Source: Diplonema japonicum
Lineage: Eukaryota; Euglenozoa; Diplonemea; Diplonemida; Diplonemidae
Length of the DNA: 64,000 nt
Assembly: GCA_964019335.1 (NCBI GenBank)
Contig: OZ025689.1
Span: forward strand, 124,001 to 188,000
Direction: 5' to 3'
Shown here: positions 51,137 to 60,769 of the stretch, in pieces
Layout: the number at the start of each line of letters is the position of its first letter
Position numbering within the stretch: the stretch's first letter is position 1
The notes under the pieces: model-generated
Databases searched by the model: none
What the model was told of the DNA's origin: nothing
Seen by the model: the letters and a program-made list of their open reading frames with translations, nothing else
Translations under genes and position numbers: made by a program

Positions 51137-52795
51137 CTAACCTTTAGAGGGGAAGGAAAACCTGGAATCTAACGGGGGGGAGGAACCCTCTTTTTTCCAT
51201 CTTAGTATTGCCTCATCAAGCTCGTTGACAACAATGCTCTGTTCCGCGAAATCTTGTTGCAGCTGGTCCAATGCATTCGCGTTGATTAGCCCGCCTCGTC
51301 GTTGCTGCAGTAAAACGGTGAAGCGGTGCGTGACCTTGAGAAGTTCATCGATGGGGGTGCTGGGCAGCTTGAGCAACACATACAAAAGTTCCAAGAGTTT
51401 AGCGATGCTGTAGGTGGCGAGAACACCTTGGTCCAACAAACTGGGCAGTGCCTCGTCAACAGCGTGAAAACCAGCAGTCAGGAGTGTGTTGGTCACGCGG
51501 ACCAAAACAGAGTTCATTACATTGCCGACTATAAGGCTGAACCCCTCTGTGACAAGGTGGTGGTATTCCTCGGTCAAGCCCATCTTCGCGATGTTTTCAA
51601 TCAGGTGTGCGATGCCGTTCCCGCGTTGAACCATCTTCAGATCCTTGCTGCGCAGCCTGTCCAGGTACCACCTGGCGAGGTTCAGGGCTTCGACCTTGTG
51701 CTTGCCGGAGCTCTTCGAGGCGATCACTAGCAACCCCTTACCAATATGAACGACATCGTAAGGCGATTCATGCATAGATCGTTTTGAAAGGAACTTAAGA
51801 ACAATATTGTGAATCGACGGGTGGCAGTGTGAGGAGTACAACTGGCAGATTTCAGCATGCCCGCCGTTGACTAGCTCGAATGAGTTACTAGGATCGCGTA
51901 CAACTGCCTCAAGCAGAACGGTGATCGCTTCCATAGGTGTGTGTTCCGGCTTCGGAGTGCACACCGCGTAGCCTTTGGAGAGTTGTTGCCCGAGGTTCAG
52001 GATATCCCTGAGCGGGAGGCCGTTGAAGTACTTCTTCACATAGTTCGGAGGAACCCTGCCTGTGGTCCCTGTCAGGTCCCGCACGATAGAAAACATTCGT
52101 TTGTACAACGCAGCAGCGCGTGCAGATTTTTCCAGCCCAGACACCCCCACAACACCGACTAACGCGTTCCATGTCAAGTCTCCATCGGGTATTGCCTCAG
52201 CGATGTCGAGGAGACAGGATACCGGTACCCCTAGTTTTTTGTATAATGCAACCTGTGCTGAGAACATCACGTCAGGGCCTTGTATGGTGTGACGGCGGAG
52301 GAGCGCCAGGAGTATGGGATCATCCGGCTCCGCCGAAATGGTGAGAAGCACTTCGAGGAGAGAAGTTAAATGTTCTCCTGGAATTATTTGAAGATCCTTG
52401 ACGACACGGAGCATCAACTTTCTGACGGTTGGTGTGTATATTTTTCTAGTCAGCATGTTCTTTCTGGAGGAGATGCACTTGCAGAATAAGGCGTAACGCT
52501 GGATGTTTCCTTTCGCCACGTAGTCGTCCCGTGCGAACAGAAGGCACGCGAAGTCGACAGCTTCCCGGCACCTTGTGTCCCATAGGTCGTTGTTCTCAAT
52601 AAGAACGGCTATGGCGGCCTGTTGGATCGCCCTTGCATCCATCTTCATTCCGTTGTCCCTTACATCGAGTAAAAGCTGCACGCCTTGCGGGCGGTTGATC
52701 TTACTGTCGGGGGCTAAGAACTGAACGTTTAGATCTGTATTGTTTCTCGACACGAAGGCGGCGGTTCGCAGAAGGAGCCGTACTCTTTGTATCAT
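51137..52795 (-). CDS. Large helical protein, probable mitochondrial
   Basis: 552 residues, one exon. The N terminus (MIQRVRLLLRTAAFVSRN) is an amphipathic Arg-rich presequence without acids, as in mitochondrial import signals. The body is an all-helical series of about 35-40-residue units (for example DILNLGQQLSKGYAV, VDEALPSLLDQGVLATYSI) of the kind seen in OPR/PPR-related organelle RNA-binding and RAP proteins, although no RAP domain is visible. I infer an organelle gene-expression role, weakly. Confidence 0.6.
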   Translation of the reverse strand: MIQRVRLLLRTAAFVSRNNTDLNVQFLAPDSKINRPQGVQLLLDVRDNGMKMDARAIQQAAIAVLIENNDLWDTRCREAVDFACLLFARDDYVAKGNIQRYALFCKCISSRKNMLTRKIYTPTVRKLMLRVVKDLQIIPGEHLTSLLEVLLTISAEPDDPILLALLRRHTIQGPDVMFSAQVALYKKLGVPVSCLLDIAEAIPDGDLTWNALVGVVGVSGLEKSARAAALYKRMFSIVRDLTGTTGRVPPNYVKKYFNGLPLRDILNLGQQLSKGYAVCTPKPEHTPMEAITVLLEAVVRDPSNSFELVNGGHAEICQLYSSHCHPSIHNIVLKFLSKRSMHESPYDVVHIGKGLLVIASKSSGKHKVEALNLARWYLDRLRSKDLKMVQRGNGIAHLIENIAKMGLTEEYHHLVTEGFSLIVGNVMNSVLVRVTNTLLTAGFHAVDEALPSLLDQGVLATYSIAKLLELLYVLLKLPSTPIDELLKVTHRFTVLLQQRRGGLINANALDQLQQDFAEQSIVVNELDEAILRWKKEGSSPPLDSRFSFPSKG

Positions 52796-52957
52796 GTAGG
52801 GAGCTTACCCCCCCCCCTTCCCCCTTCTCCTCCTTTTTCTTTTTGTTTCATTCTTCGCCCGACGGTGCAAAATAAAAAAAAAATATATATATAAAAGAAA
52901 AAAAAAGAAAATTGGTAAATTAAACATTTCGTTTTTTTTTTGTTTTTGTTTTTTATC

Positions 52958-53764
52958 TCACCTGGGGCTAGACCCACCCCGAACAAGCTCTTCTAGCCGC
53001 CGTTCCTTGCACTGTGGGAAAAAAAAGGGAAAAAAAATTATACTAAAAAAAAAAAAAAAAAAAAAATGGTCGCCCTCCAATCACACCTTGTTTTCAGCTT
53101 TCTTCAAGTACCTATAAGACGCATCATCGTACAGAAGCTGTATCCCTATGCGGAGGTAGTGCAGGGCTTCTTCCCAGTTCTTCAGAAGACAGTATGCACG
53201 CCCTCTTAATTTATACGCCTGAGCGGAATCAGGGTTGCAAGCGATGGCTGCATCTGTGTCTCGTATTGCGGACTGTGCTCTTCGCAGACTGAGGTAAAAC
53301 TGGGCTCGTGTGGAATAGAGCAAGGCTTGCGTGGGATTGCATTCTATGGCGCTGCTTAAGATCGACAGTGCTTTGTACTGTTGGTTGGCTTCCCAAACTG
53401 CTAAGGCTTCGCCTAAGAGGTGCATGGCTCGCTTTGAACAAACTTCGACTTCTTTTGAAGGCTGTACTTCTAGTTGTGGGGGTTCAAGATCTGCTGTTGG
53501 GTCTTTGTTTGCTTTGTCGTCGATCAATGTCTCGCCTTCCTCTCCGGAGCTTTCTTCGCTCCAGTCTCCGTTTAAAAAGCTTCCTAAGCTGAAAACATTC
53601 GCTGCCCTTCCCTTAAGGACGTCGTCAGCCGCGGCCTGCTGGTGTTGGACCATCCCGTGCATCTCCACCACGAAGTCGCGCAGATGTTTCATCTCCGAAT
53701 TGTGCAGCATGCTTGGGTTGCTGCGGCACATGTCCATCATCTCTTTCATAGCTTTCTCAATCAT
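52958..53764 (-). CDS. ST13: Hsc70-interacting protein (Hip/ST13) homologue
   Basis: Two exons: 53087-53764 and 52958-53011, intron 53012-53086 (75 nt with T-runs), 243 aa. It begins with the Hip dimerisation-type segment (MMDMCRSNPSMLHNSEMKHLRDFVVEM; cf. [21 protein letters not shown]). An acidic linker follows, then three TPR repeats ending NPDSAQAYKLRGRAYCLLKNWEEALHYLR, very like Hip. Hip stabilises the ADP state of Hsp70. Exon 2 adds a short basic tail (CKERRLEELVRGGSSPR). The usual C-terminal GGMP repeats and STI1/DP domain are missing, so it is a short form. Start taken after a G/C-run. Confidence 0.82.
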
Positions 53765-53862
53765 TGCGTTGTCCCCCCCCCCCCCCCCCCCCCACACACC
53801 CTTCTTTTGTGCGTTTAAGAAAAGGGGAAAAAAAAAGAAAAGAAAAAAAACAATTTAACTTT

Positions 53863-54450
53863 TTAATACAAATTTGTTTTCTTCAGAAGCCTCATGAATT
53901 CTTCCTCCGTCACGCAATCCTTTAGGTTTTCCTTCACCTTCTTGTCCTTCGGCCGGTTTTTTGTTGCGAATTCTATCATTTCCATGAGCTCTTCGTCCGT
54001 CATCTTTTTTTTTTTTTTTTTTTTTAAATTATATACCTGTTCTCCAATTTCTTGGGAAACCACACGTAGGTCTTCGAATGTTATCACCTCGCCCTTGCCG
54101 CGGTCGTGTCGCTCTGTATCGCAAAACATCTTAAATGCTTTGAGCGTTTCCTCTTTGCTGTCTTTCTCGCCCATCTTCTTTACGAGCACCTCTAGGAACA
54201 TGTTGAAGTCGAGAACCCCCGACCCGGTTTTGTCAACGGAAGAAACCAGCCTTTTTAGCTCATCTTTGTTCGGTTCAAATCCAAGGGCCCTGAGCGCAAC
54301 TTTAATATCCTTAGCCTGGATTTTGCCGGTACCGTCCACATCAAATAAATCGAAAGCCTGTTTCACCTCCGCCTTTTGTTGTGCTGTCAGCTCTATCTTA
54401 ACCTTCCATTCAGCCTTGCCTTGCTTCTTGCCTTTCATCGGTGTGGCCAT
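53863..54450 (-). CDS. Centrin-like EF-hand protein
   Basis: 184 residues from exons 54037-54450 and 53863-54003. The intron 54004-54036 is only 33 nt, almost purely GTATATAATTT plus an A-run. EF-hand 1 ([28 protein letters not shown]) is canonical for centrins. EF-hand 2 ([14 protein letters not shown]) lacks the final Glu. EF3 and EF4 are degenerate, and EF4 has an insertion ([14 protein letters not shown]). The intron falls in the hinge before [13 protein letters not shown], a position highly conserved in centrins, which supports the splice. It probably acts at basal bodies; calcium binding is likely only at site 1. Confidence 0.88.
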   Translation of the reverse strand: MATPMKGKKQGKAEWKVKIELTAQQKAEVKQAFDLFDVDGTGKIQAKDIKVALRALGFEPNKDELKRLVSSVDKTGSGVLDFNMFLEVLVKKMGEKDSKEETLKAFKMFCDTERHDRGKGEVITFEDLRVVSQEIGEQVYNLKKKKKKKMTDEELMEMIEFATKNRPKDKKVKENLKDCVTEEEFMRLLKKTNLY

Positions 54451-54451
54451 T

Positions 54452-54482
<31 letters not shown>

Positions 54483-55098
54483 TTTTCTCCCACCCCCGTT
54501 TTTTTTTTTTGTTCTTATTTCTTTTTTTTAAAAAAAAAAGAGGTCGGGGTATCAACAACCAGGGATTCTTATAATAATTAAAAAAAAAAAAAGAAGAAAA
54601 ACCAGGACATTTTTTTTTTTTTCTTTTTTTACGGATTACCCCACGGCCATCAAGGGTAGGGAAGAAGTTTTTCTTTCGCAAAAAAAAAAAAAAAAAAAAA
54701 AGAAAGAAAAAGAAAAGAAAAGAATTTTTGTTGGTTAAAAACGCAGAAAAAAAATGGAGGAAAGGGAAAAGGAAAAGTGATCAGAGAAAAAAAAAAGAAG
54801 GAGAAAGAGAACAAAATAAAAAAGAGATGAGATAAAGGAGGCTGGAACGTCCCTCTTTTCTCTCTTCATACACTCAGTGAATACTTCTTTTTTCAAAAAA
54901 AAAAGAAAAAAAAGAAGCTGCTTTTTTTCTCTTTTTTTTTTTCCTCTTCTCCCTCTTTCTTCTCCAATTTTCCAACTTCCCTTTTTTTCTTCGTGTTTAC
55001 AAATGTGATTCTCCATTTTTGTAGCACGCAGAAGGGGGGGGGGGGGGGGGGGGGGAACTTCTCTCCGTGTCGGTCTTTTAAACCAAAGGTACAGGATA
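54451..55098. other. Homopolymer spacer with LINE C tail fragment
   Basis: A- and T-runs, a run of about 24 G (55036-55056), and a 50-bp piece (about 54823-54875) matching the hairpin 3' end of LINE C in the same orientation, again starting at an A-tract. Confidence 0.6.
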
Positions 55099-56425
55099 TA
55101 TATACTGTAAAACGAAAAACTCCCGGACGGAAAAATGTTAGTTTTTTTGGCGTCCGGGAACTTTTCCGTCCGGGAATTTCTTTTAGGTAAGGCCGTCAGG
55201 GGGCCTGGTCCACTACCACCTGGAAGAAACCCCCAGGGTTCCCTTTCTGCATCTTTGTCCTCCCTTGCTGCCCCTGAGGCAATCAGCTTGTTGAGCCTTC
55301 GTGTGGCCTACTACCTTTCTTAATAGATGCTTTACAGCTGCGTTCAACCCAATATCCGTCGGTTGAACCATGTAGCCCAGGGGGACAAAAGCAATGTGCA
55401 CGTTTGCGCCTGCGAACCACTCTACGAACCCATAGGCATAGGTCGTGTGAGAGTTGTGGTCGCCGACAAGCAGCAGAATCGGCCCGTTCGGCAAAACCAT
55501 GGAATCGATGATTTATAGCAAAAAGGAAGAAACAGCTCCGTAACCCAGATACCGAGTATCATAATTAGCCCAATGATTGGGCGATGCCGTTAGGCTCCAT
55601 TCGATGGGCGGGTGCTTGACTTTCTTGCTGCAAAGTTTTGTCAGCCTAGCCAGTGGAAAAGGACAGTGCCCCACCAAAGTCTACCAGGTCTGTCTTTCGG
55701 GCTGGATTGGCGCGCAACAGCCCTTCTGCATAGGTGCATATTTGTTGTGCTGGGATAGGCCCGCCAAGCCCGTTTTACCTATCGACTCAAACAAAAACCT
55801 TTCAGCCCCCGAAGGATGCTAAATCCTGTATTGGCGATACGCTGCTATCACGGCGTCGCGGCGGCCAGGGTGCGGTAGGGTGGAATAGCAACGTCCAGTA
55901 TTTCCGTCTGGAAGAAACTGGGGGCTCTGTTGAACCTGTTGCTGCCGTCTTCTGACCGAGGCAGAGGCCGCCAAGATGCTTTCGGGGGTTTATACTTGCC
56001 TTCTCGGCCCGGTGTAAGGAGTTTATCTCCTCCACCTCTCGGGGGTGAGCTGGCCGGGGGTGTCAGCACCAAAGTTGGGCCCCTCACAAGCCAGCTGCTC
56101 AACGGCCTTGGGTAGTCGAACTGGTTAATTTGACGAAAGAAGTACGGGTTTATGAGAAGTTAAAGATCCCGTGGGTGCTGTTTGTTGGTGCATTGAAAGG
56201 GGAAGAAAAATTCAAACTGCCACGCACATTTTGGCTCTGCACAAGGAATAAAGCCCTTCCAGGCAAACGTGGTGGGAGCTGCTACCCCCCTAAAGTAAAA
56301 AAACTTCTTCCCAGAAAAACTCCCGGACGGAAAAATGTCCGAGTTTTTTTGGTGTCCGGGAGTTTTCCGTCCGGGAGTTTTTCTGTCCGAGAATCTTTCC
56401 GTCCGACATTATTCGTTTTACAGTG

Positions 56426-56427
<2 letters not shown>
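55099..56427 (-). mobile_element. Pogo/Tigger-like DNA transposon remnant
   Basis: Ends near TATA with inverted termini CTGTAAAACGAA (left, about 55105) and CACTGTAAAACGAAT (right, complement, about 56425). Both subterminal regions hold several copies of TCCCGGACGGAAAA in direct and inverted orientation, forming palindromes (55115-55180 and 56313-56406). On the minus strand at 55213-55500 a broken frame encodes ILLLVGDHNSHTTYAYGFVE and GYMVQPTDIGLNAAVK, matching the DDE_1 superfamily (D-N-H-S-S-H and QPLDVG motifs with catalytic Asp). About 1.3 kb, inactive. Confidence 0.8.
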
Positions 56428-56481
<54 letters not shown>

Positions 56482-56531
56482 TTATTCGTGACACAATTTG
56501 ATGATCAAATATTTTCCTCTCTTGTCAAATT

Positions 56532-56796
56532 CTAGTGAGGGGACGGTGGGGGTTCTTCCTCGTACTTTTCAGGTGGTAACTCAGGTAGTTTTAAAGTTAG
56601 AGACAGCGACAAGCATGCAATGCAAGCGCCGATAGCGTAGGGGGTCCCTAAGTGTTTTTTTTTTTTCCTCCCCAATTTTTTTATTTTTTTACCTTCAGGA
56701 CCACCTTCGTTAATAGAGAAAAGAATACCCATGAATAGGGGACCGAGCCCTTCTGCAAGCGCCCGAAATGCAGCAATGGCGCCTTGAACTTCGCCC

Positions 56797-56827
<31 letters not shown>

Positions 56828-57905
56828 CCTCTCATACCTGTTTCCCTTTAATCTCAGCAGCCGATGAAGCAAGTGAAACAAACGCAGGGCCGAACACCCC
56901 AGACACCAGAGACATCAATGCCGCTACATCCAACCACAGCTTAGTTGTTGCTACTGTAAACAAGCACATCTTTACAACCCATCCAGCAAGCCCGACTTGC
57001 ATCAAGATTTTATCTTTAACACCGAACTTCATGCACACACGCACGATGATGAACTCTGACATCATGTGGCAAAACCCGATGAGAGACAGGAACCTCCCGC
57101 GTTCCATCACCCCGTAGTGGAATTTTCGGGTGAGGTACAGCATGATAGACGAGACGAGGGACCAGTAGGAGATGAAGTAGAGGAAGGCAATGGTCATGAG
57201 ATGCCTGAGGAACTGGTCGTTCCACACCCAGGCCATGACACGGAAGGGATTCGCTGCGCTCCAGTCCATTTCCTTCCCCCTTCTCGGAAGGGATTCGGGG
57301 AGAAACACGAGAGAGTACATCATCGCGGAAAACCCCAACAACGTTGTTAGCTTGAACGCCGCTATGTTACCCCCAGCAGCGGCTGCCATGCCACCAAGGT
57401 AAGGCCCCACCGTCAAAGAAAGCCCCAGTGTACCCAGCACCACACCATATGCGTTTGTTCGTTTTGGGCCTTGCGGGGTTGTGTCGGCTACGAATGCAAA
57501 CACAACAACAAATGTACCCTTTAGAATCCCTGAAAGTGCAACCAAAACCTGGTAAGTCAGCATGTTGCTCCCTAGCATCAGTGCAACAACGGGGATCATT
57601 GCACCTAAGGCCGCAACGGCCAACGGAACGCACCGTCCATATACATCGCTCACCGCTCCAAAGATAGGGCAGAAAAAGAAAGACAGAATACCCTGTACCG
57701 CCAGTGTGTAGCCCTCCACTCTGTAACTCGCTGCCCCAAATGTCTGAGCCTGCATCCCCGGTATCACCGCTCTCGTGATCGTGAAGCTTAAAAATTCCGT
57801 TAGACACATAGGGATCACTGATAAAAACATCGGTACCTTTCCATAACACACCTTCTTCTCGTACGCCTCTCTGGACGGCGACCCCGCCCTCTCACCTGCG
57901 TCCAT
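56532..57905 (-). CDS. Major facilitator superfamily transporter (TetA-like)
   Basis: 428 residues from exons 56838-57905, 56693-56795 and 56532-56647; introns 56796-56837 (42 nt) and 56648-56692 (45 nt), both A-rich. About 12 membrane helices. The loop after helix 2 has GAVSDVYGRCVPL, the MFS signature (G-x-x-x-D-x-x-G-R), resembling TetA and HIAT/MFSD14-type carriers. Helix 5 has GPYLGGMAAAAG (antiporter-like GPxxGG). The last exons complete helices 11-12 (RALAEGLGPLFMGILFSI; IGACIACLSLSLTL) and end in an acidic/Pro tail. Substrate unknown. Confidence 0.88.
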
Positions 57906-58023
57906 TAGAAGGGCTCTTGGGCGTGTAACCCACCCACCCTCCTTGTGTTTGTGTGGTTTTTTTATATTTTTGTTTTCGTTGAAATAAGAAGTAAATGAAC
58001 CCCTTGTTCCCGTCCCTTAAAAC

Positions 58024-60527
58024 TTACAAGGTGCTGGTTTGCACCTCGGGTCCACGTCCTCCCCAGGCTTTCCTCGTATCAAAAGCTGGCTGCTTTCCCA
58101 TTTTTTGGTCTGTTTGTGTGTGGGTGTTGTGTTGTAAAGGGCAGCATACAAATGGCTTCATTTCCTTCTTCTTCCCAAAGACACCGGGGACTCTGACTGC
58201 ATAGGTCTCCGCCTTGTCTTTGGTCTTCTCCTTCACCACCCCCACGCTACCGGCGCTGGCGATCACCTGCTCGCCGAAAACTAAGTCGGTTTTGAGTATC
58301 ACCCTTTGCCCCACTGGAAGATCTAATCTTTCTGCCGAACTGGCAGGAGTGGGGGTAGCCGGTATGGGTTCAGGTGTAGCTGGGTTGGGCTTCGGTGTAG
58401 CTGGGATGGGTGTAGCAGGAGGAGGAGGTGGTGGTGGTGGTGGTGGCGGGGGAGGAAGAGTCGGAGGCAACAGTCGGGGTCGGGCCGTCGGGGCCATGAT
58501 CCTACCGCCTCTTGCAGTGCCACCGCCCCGTGCACTACCGCCACCCCGTGCAGTCGGCACTCCACCACCCCCCCTCCCTCTTCCATGTCCCCCAGGTTTC
58601 TCGTTCGCAGCTGGCAAAGCAAGCCCCGATGGTACTGCCTGTGGTATCACCACGGGTACGGGCGGCGTTGGTGTAACAACTTCGCTAACGGGTACCCGTG
58701 CGACCTTCTTCAAAGGTGAATGAACTACTTCCAACTCTGTACCCCTGTTTTAGTTGTTCTTGAGACCTCCTTCACATACTTGTACCACGACGTGCCGCCG
58801 TAGGGCCCTTTCACGAGGAACACATCGTCTTGCTCGTCGACAATGATGCCGACATCGCTGCCCTCAAGGACACCGTCCTCACGAGAGAAGCGGCGAAGGA
58901 CAACATGCTCGCCTGTAGCAGGGCGGGCACGGGAAACCGCAGGTGTAATGGGAGCAACCGCAAGTGCTTTGGGAACTGGGGGAACTGGGGTGTCCTTGTT
59001 GTCAGCAACAGGGGCAGGAGTGATGAGGGGTACAAAACTAAGCAACGATGGGCTCACGATGAGGCTTACAGGCCACACCGACGTCGTGGAGTCGAGGTGC
59101 GAGAGCTGCATCACCTCGTCAGGTGACACAGACTGAATTGTTTCTCTGAGGGGCACCACTAACGCAGGCTGTCCACATTTCCCTTTCATGTCCTCTGTCC
59201 ACAGTTCCTTGGACACCAGCTCTGTCGCTTCCTTGGCAAAGTCACAGTCACTTGTTACACCCACCACAGCCCCTTCTGTCAGAGAGGGGAATAACAGTGG
59301 CTGCAACACTCTCAACGGGAATTTCCAGGTGCCGGAGGGAGCAGCGACCTGTACGCTGTTCTCTGTTTTGTTTGATTCGACGATCACAACCTTTGTGCCG
59401 CACACAGCTGCCATGCCTGTCTTCCACGGTAGGCTGCTTAGGCGCGTTAACTGTTGAGTTCAAGAATTTGGAGGAAGGTCATACCTCCTCACATCTTTGT
59501 ACTACCCTCACTGTCTCGTTCTTCACCACTTCGAACCACGTCAGTCTGAGGCTCTTTACCACCAGCTCTGGCCAGGCCCTCACTATGCTGTCGTCGTGGC
59601 GCACCATCACTGTCTTGTCCGCCTCGACGCTTTCTACGATTGCTCTTCGCCCTGCAAAGCGGATCAAGTAGGGTAGCTTGTGTCCGGTGGAGCGGAGCTG
59701 TGTTTTCCACGTTGCAAGGGCGACTGGGGCATACCTCACTGATCATGTCTGAGATCACCACTTCCTCGCCTTCTGCGAGCTCCACCTGCTCCGCGGCAGG
59801 CCGCGGTTGTATTTCAGTGCTCCACTTTGCATCTGCGCCAAAAAAGTGCACGTCAAGGGCAGCAGCGGCTTCGGACTAGAAAAAATATGAAAGGGGAAAT
59901 AGGTCATACCATAGTAGCGAGGACAGGCCAAGTGAGAGCGATGCCGTCGTGGTGGCGGAGGCGGATGCTGCCTGCAGCACGGTCGGCTGCGTCGTATCGG
60001 ATAACGGTGGCAAACCTCCCGCAGTAGGAGGGCATGGAGGGGGACCAGCCTACGGCGGGGGTGGCATGGGTGAGGGCAAGGATTCCCTTAGGAGAGACTG
60101 CGACGAGGACGTGGTCGCCTATACGGATTGCTTCCGGATGGCCCTCGATGTCGAGACGGTCTTTGATCATGCCTACGATCTGGACGGCTTTGAGGGGCCA
60201 CGTTACGGATCGCCCATCGTAGTGCGTCACACGCAGTACACCGTCCATCCTGTCTGTTGCATCATACCGTGTGACCTTCCCTGTCTGCCCACAGTACTGT
60301 TCCATGCCTTCCCGCCACCCAGCGTTAGGTGACACACTGAATGCCTGCTTCACTAAGATCATGTCCCTCAGCACCTGCACTTCAATGCCCTCCCAAGGTT
60401 CCACCCTGTTCAATTCCTTCACAGCTGCCTCCGCATCAATATCGGACACAAGCGTCAGATACCTCACCCCCGTCACCACCAGCAGAAACACGAGCAGTCC
60501 GGCCCATATCCTGCTGCGCATCACCAA
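58024..60527 (-). CDS. Membrane protein with Mind-bomb-type SH3 (SH3_15) repeats
   Basis: Five exons join in frame to 787 aa: 59910-60527, 59735-59875, 59485-59697, 58780-59450, 58024-58744; introns 34, 37, 34, 35 and 35 nt class (59876-59909, 59698-59734, 59451-59484, 58745-58779). A hydrophobic start (IWAGLLVFLLVVTGVRYLTLV) is a signal anchor. Repeats of about 60-70 residues resemble the SH3_15 (MIB/HERC2) module: GWREGMEQYCGQTGKVTRYD..VTHYDGRSVTWPL, then GWSPSMPSYCGRFATVIRYD..RHHDGIALTWPV, and more diverged copies in later exons. The last exon is Pro-rich with Arg/Gly repeats (GRGRGGGGVPTARGG). No RING domain was seen, so it is not a complete Mind bomb. Function unknown. Confidence 0.72.
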
Positions 60528-60769
60528 CTCCTTTCCTGTTTTTTATGTCTTGTGGCGAAGGTAGGTTTAAATAGATACAAAGTACTTTTTTTTTTCCTTC
60601 CGTGGATGAAAAGCATCACCCTCTGTCTACAAGATAAAAAAGGGAACAAAAATATAATAAAAGGAGAGGGGGGGGGGGGGGGGGGGACAAATACAGCATA
60701 AAAGCCCTAATTTTTTAACAAGAAATGGTACAATGCTACTACATACAGAAAACTGGAGGGGAAAAAAAA

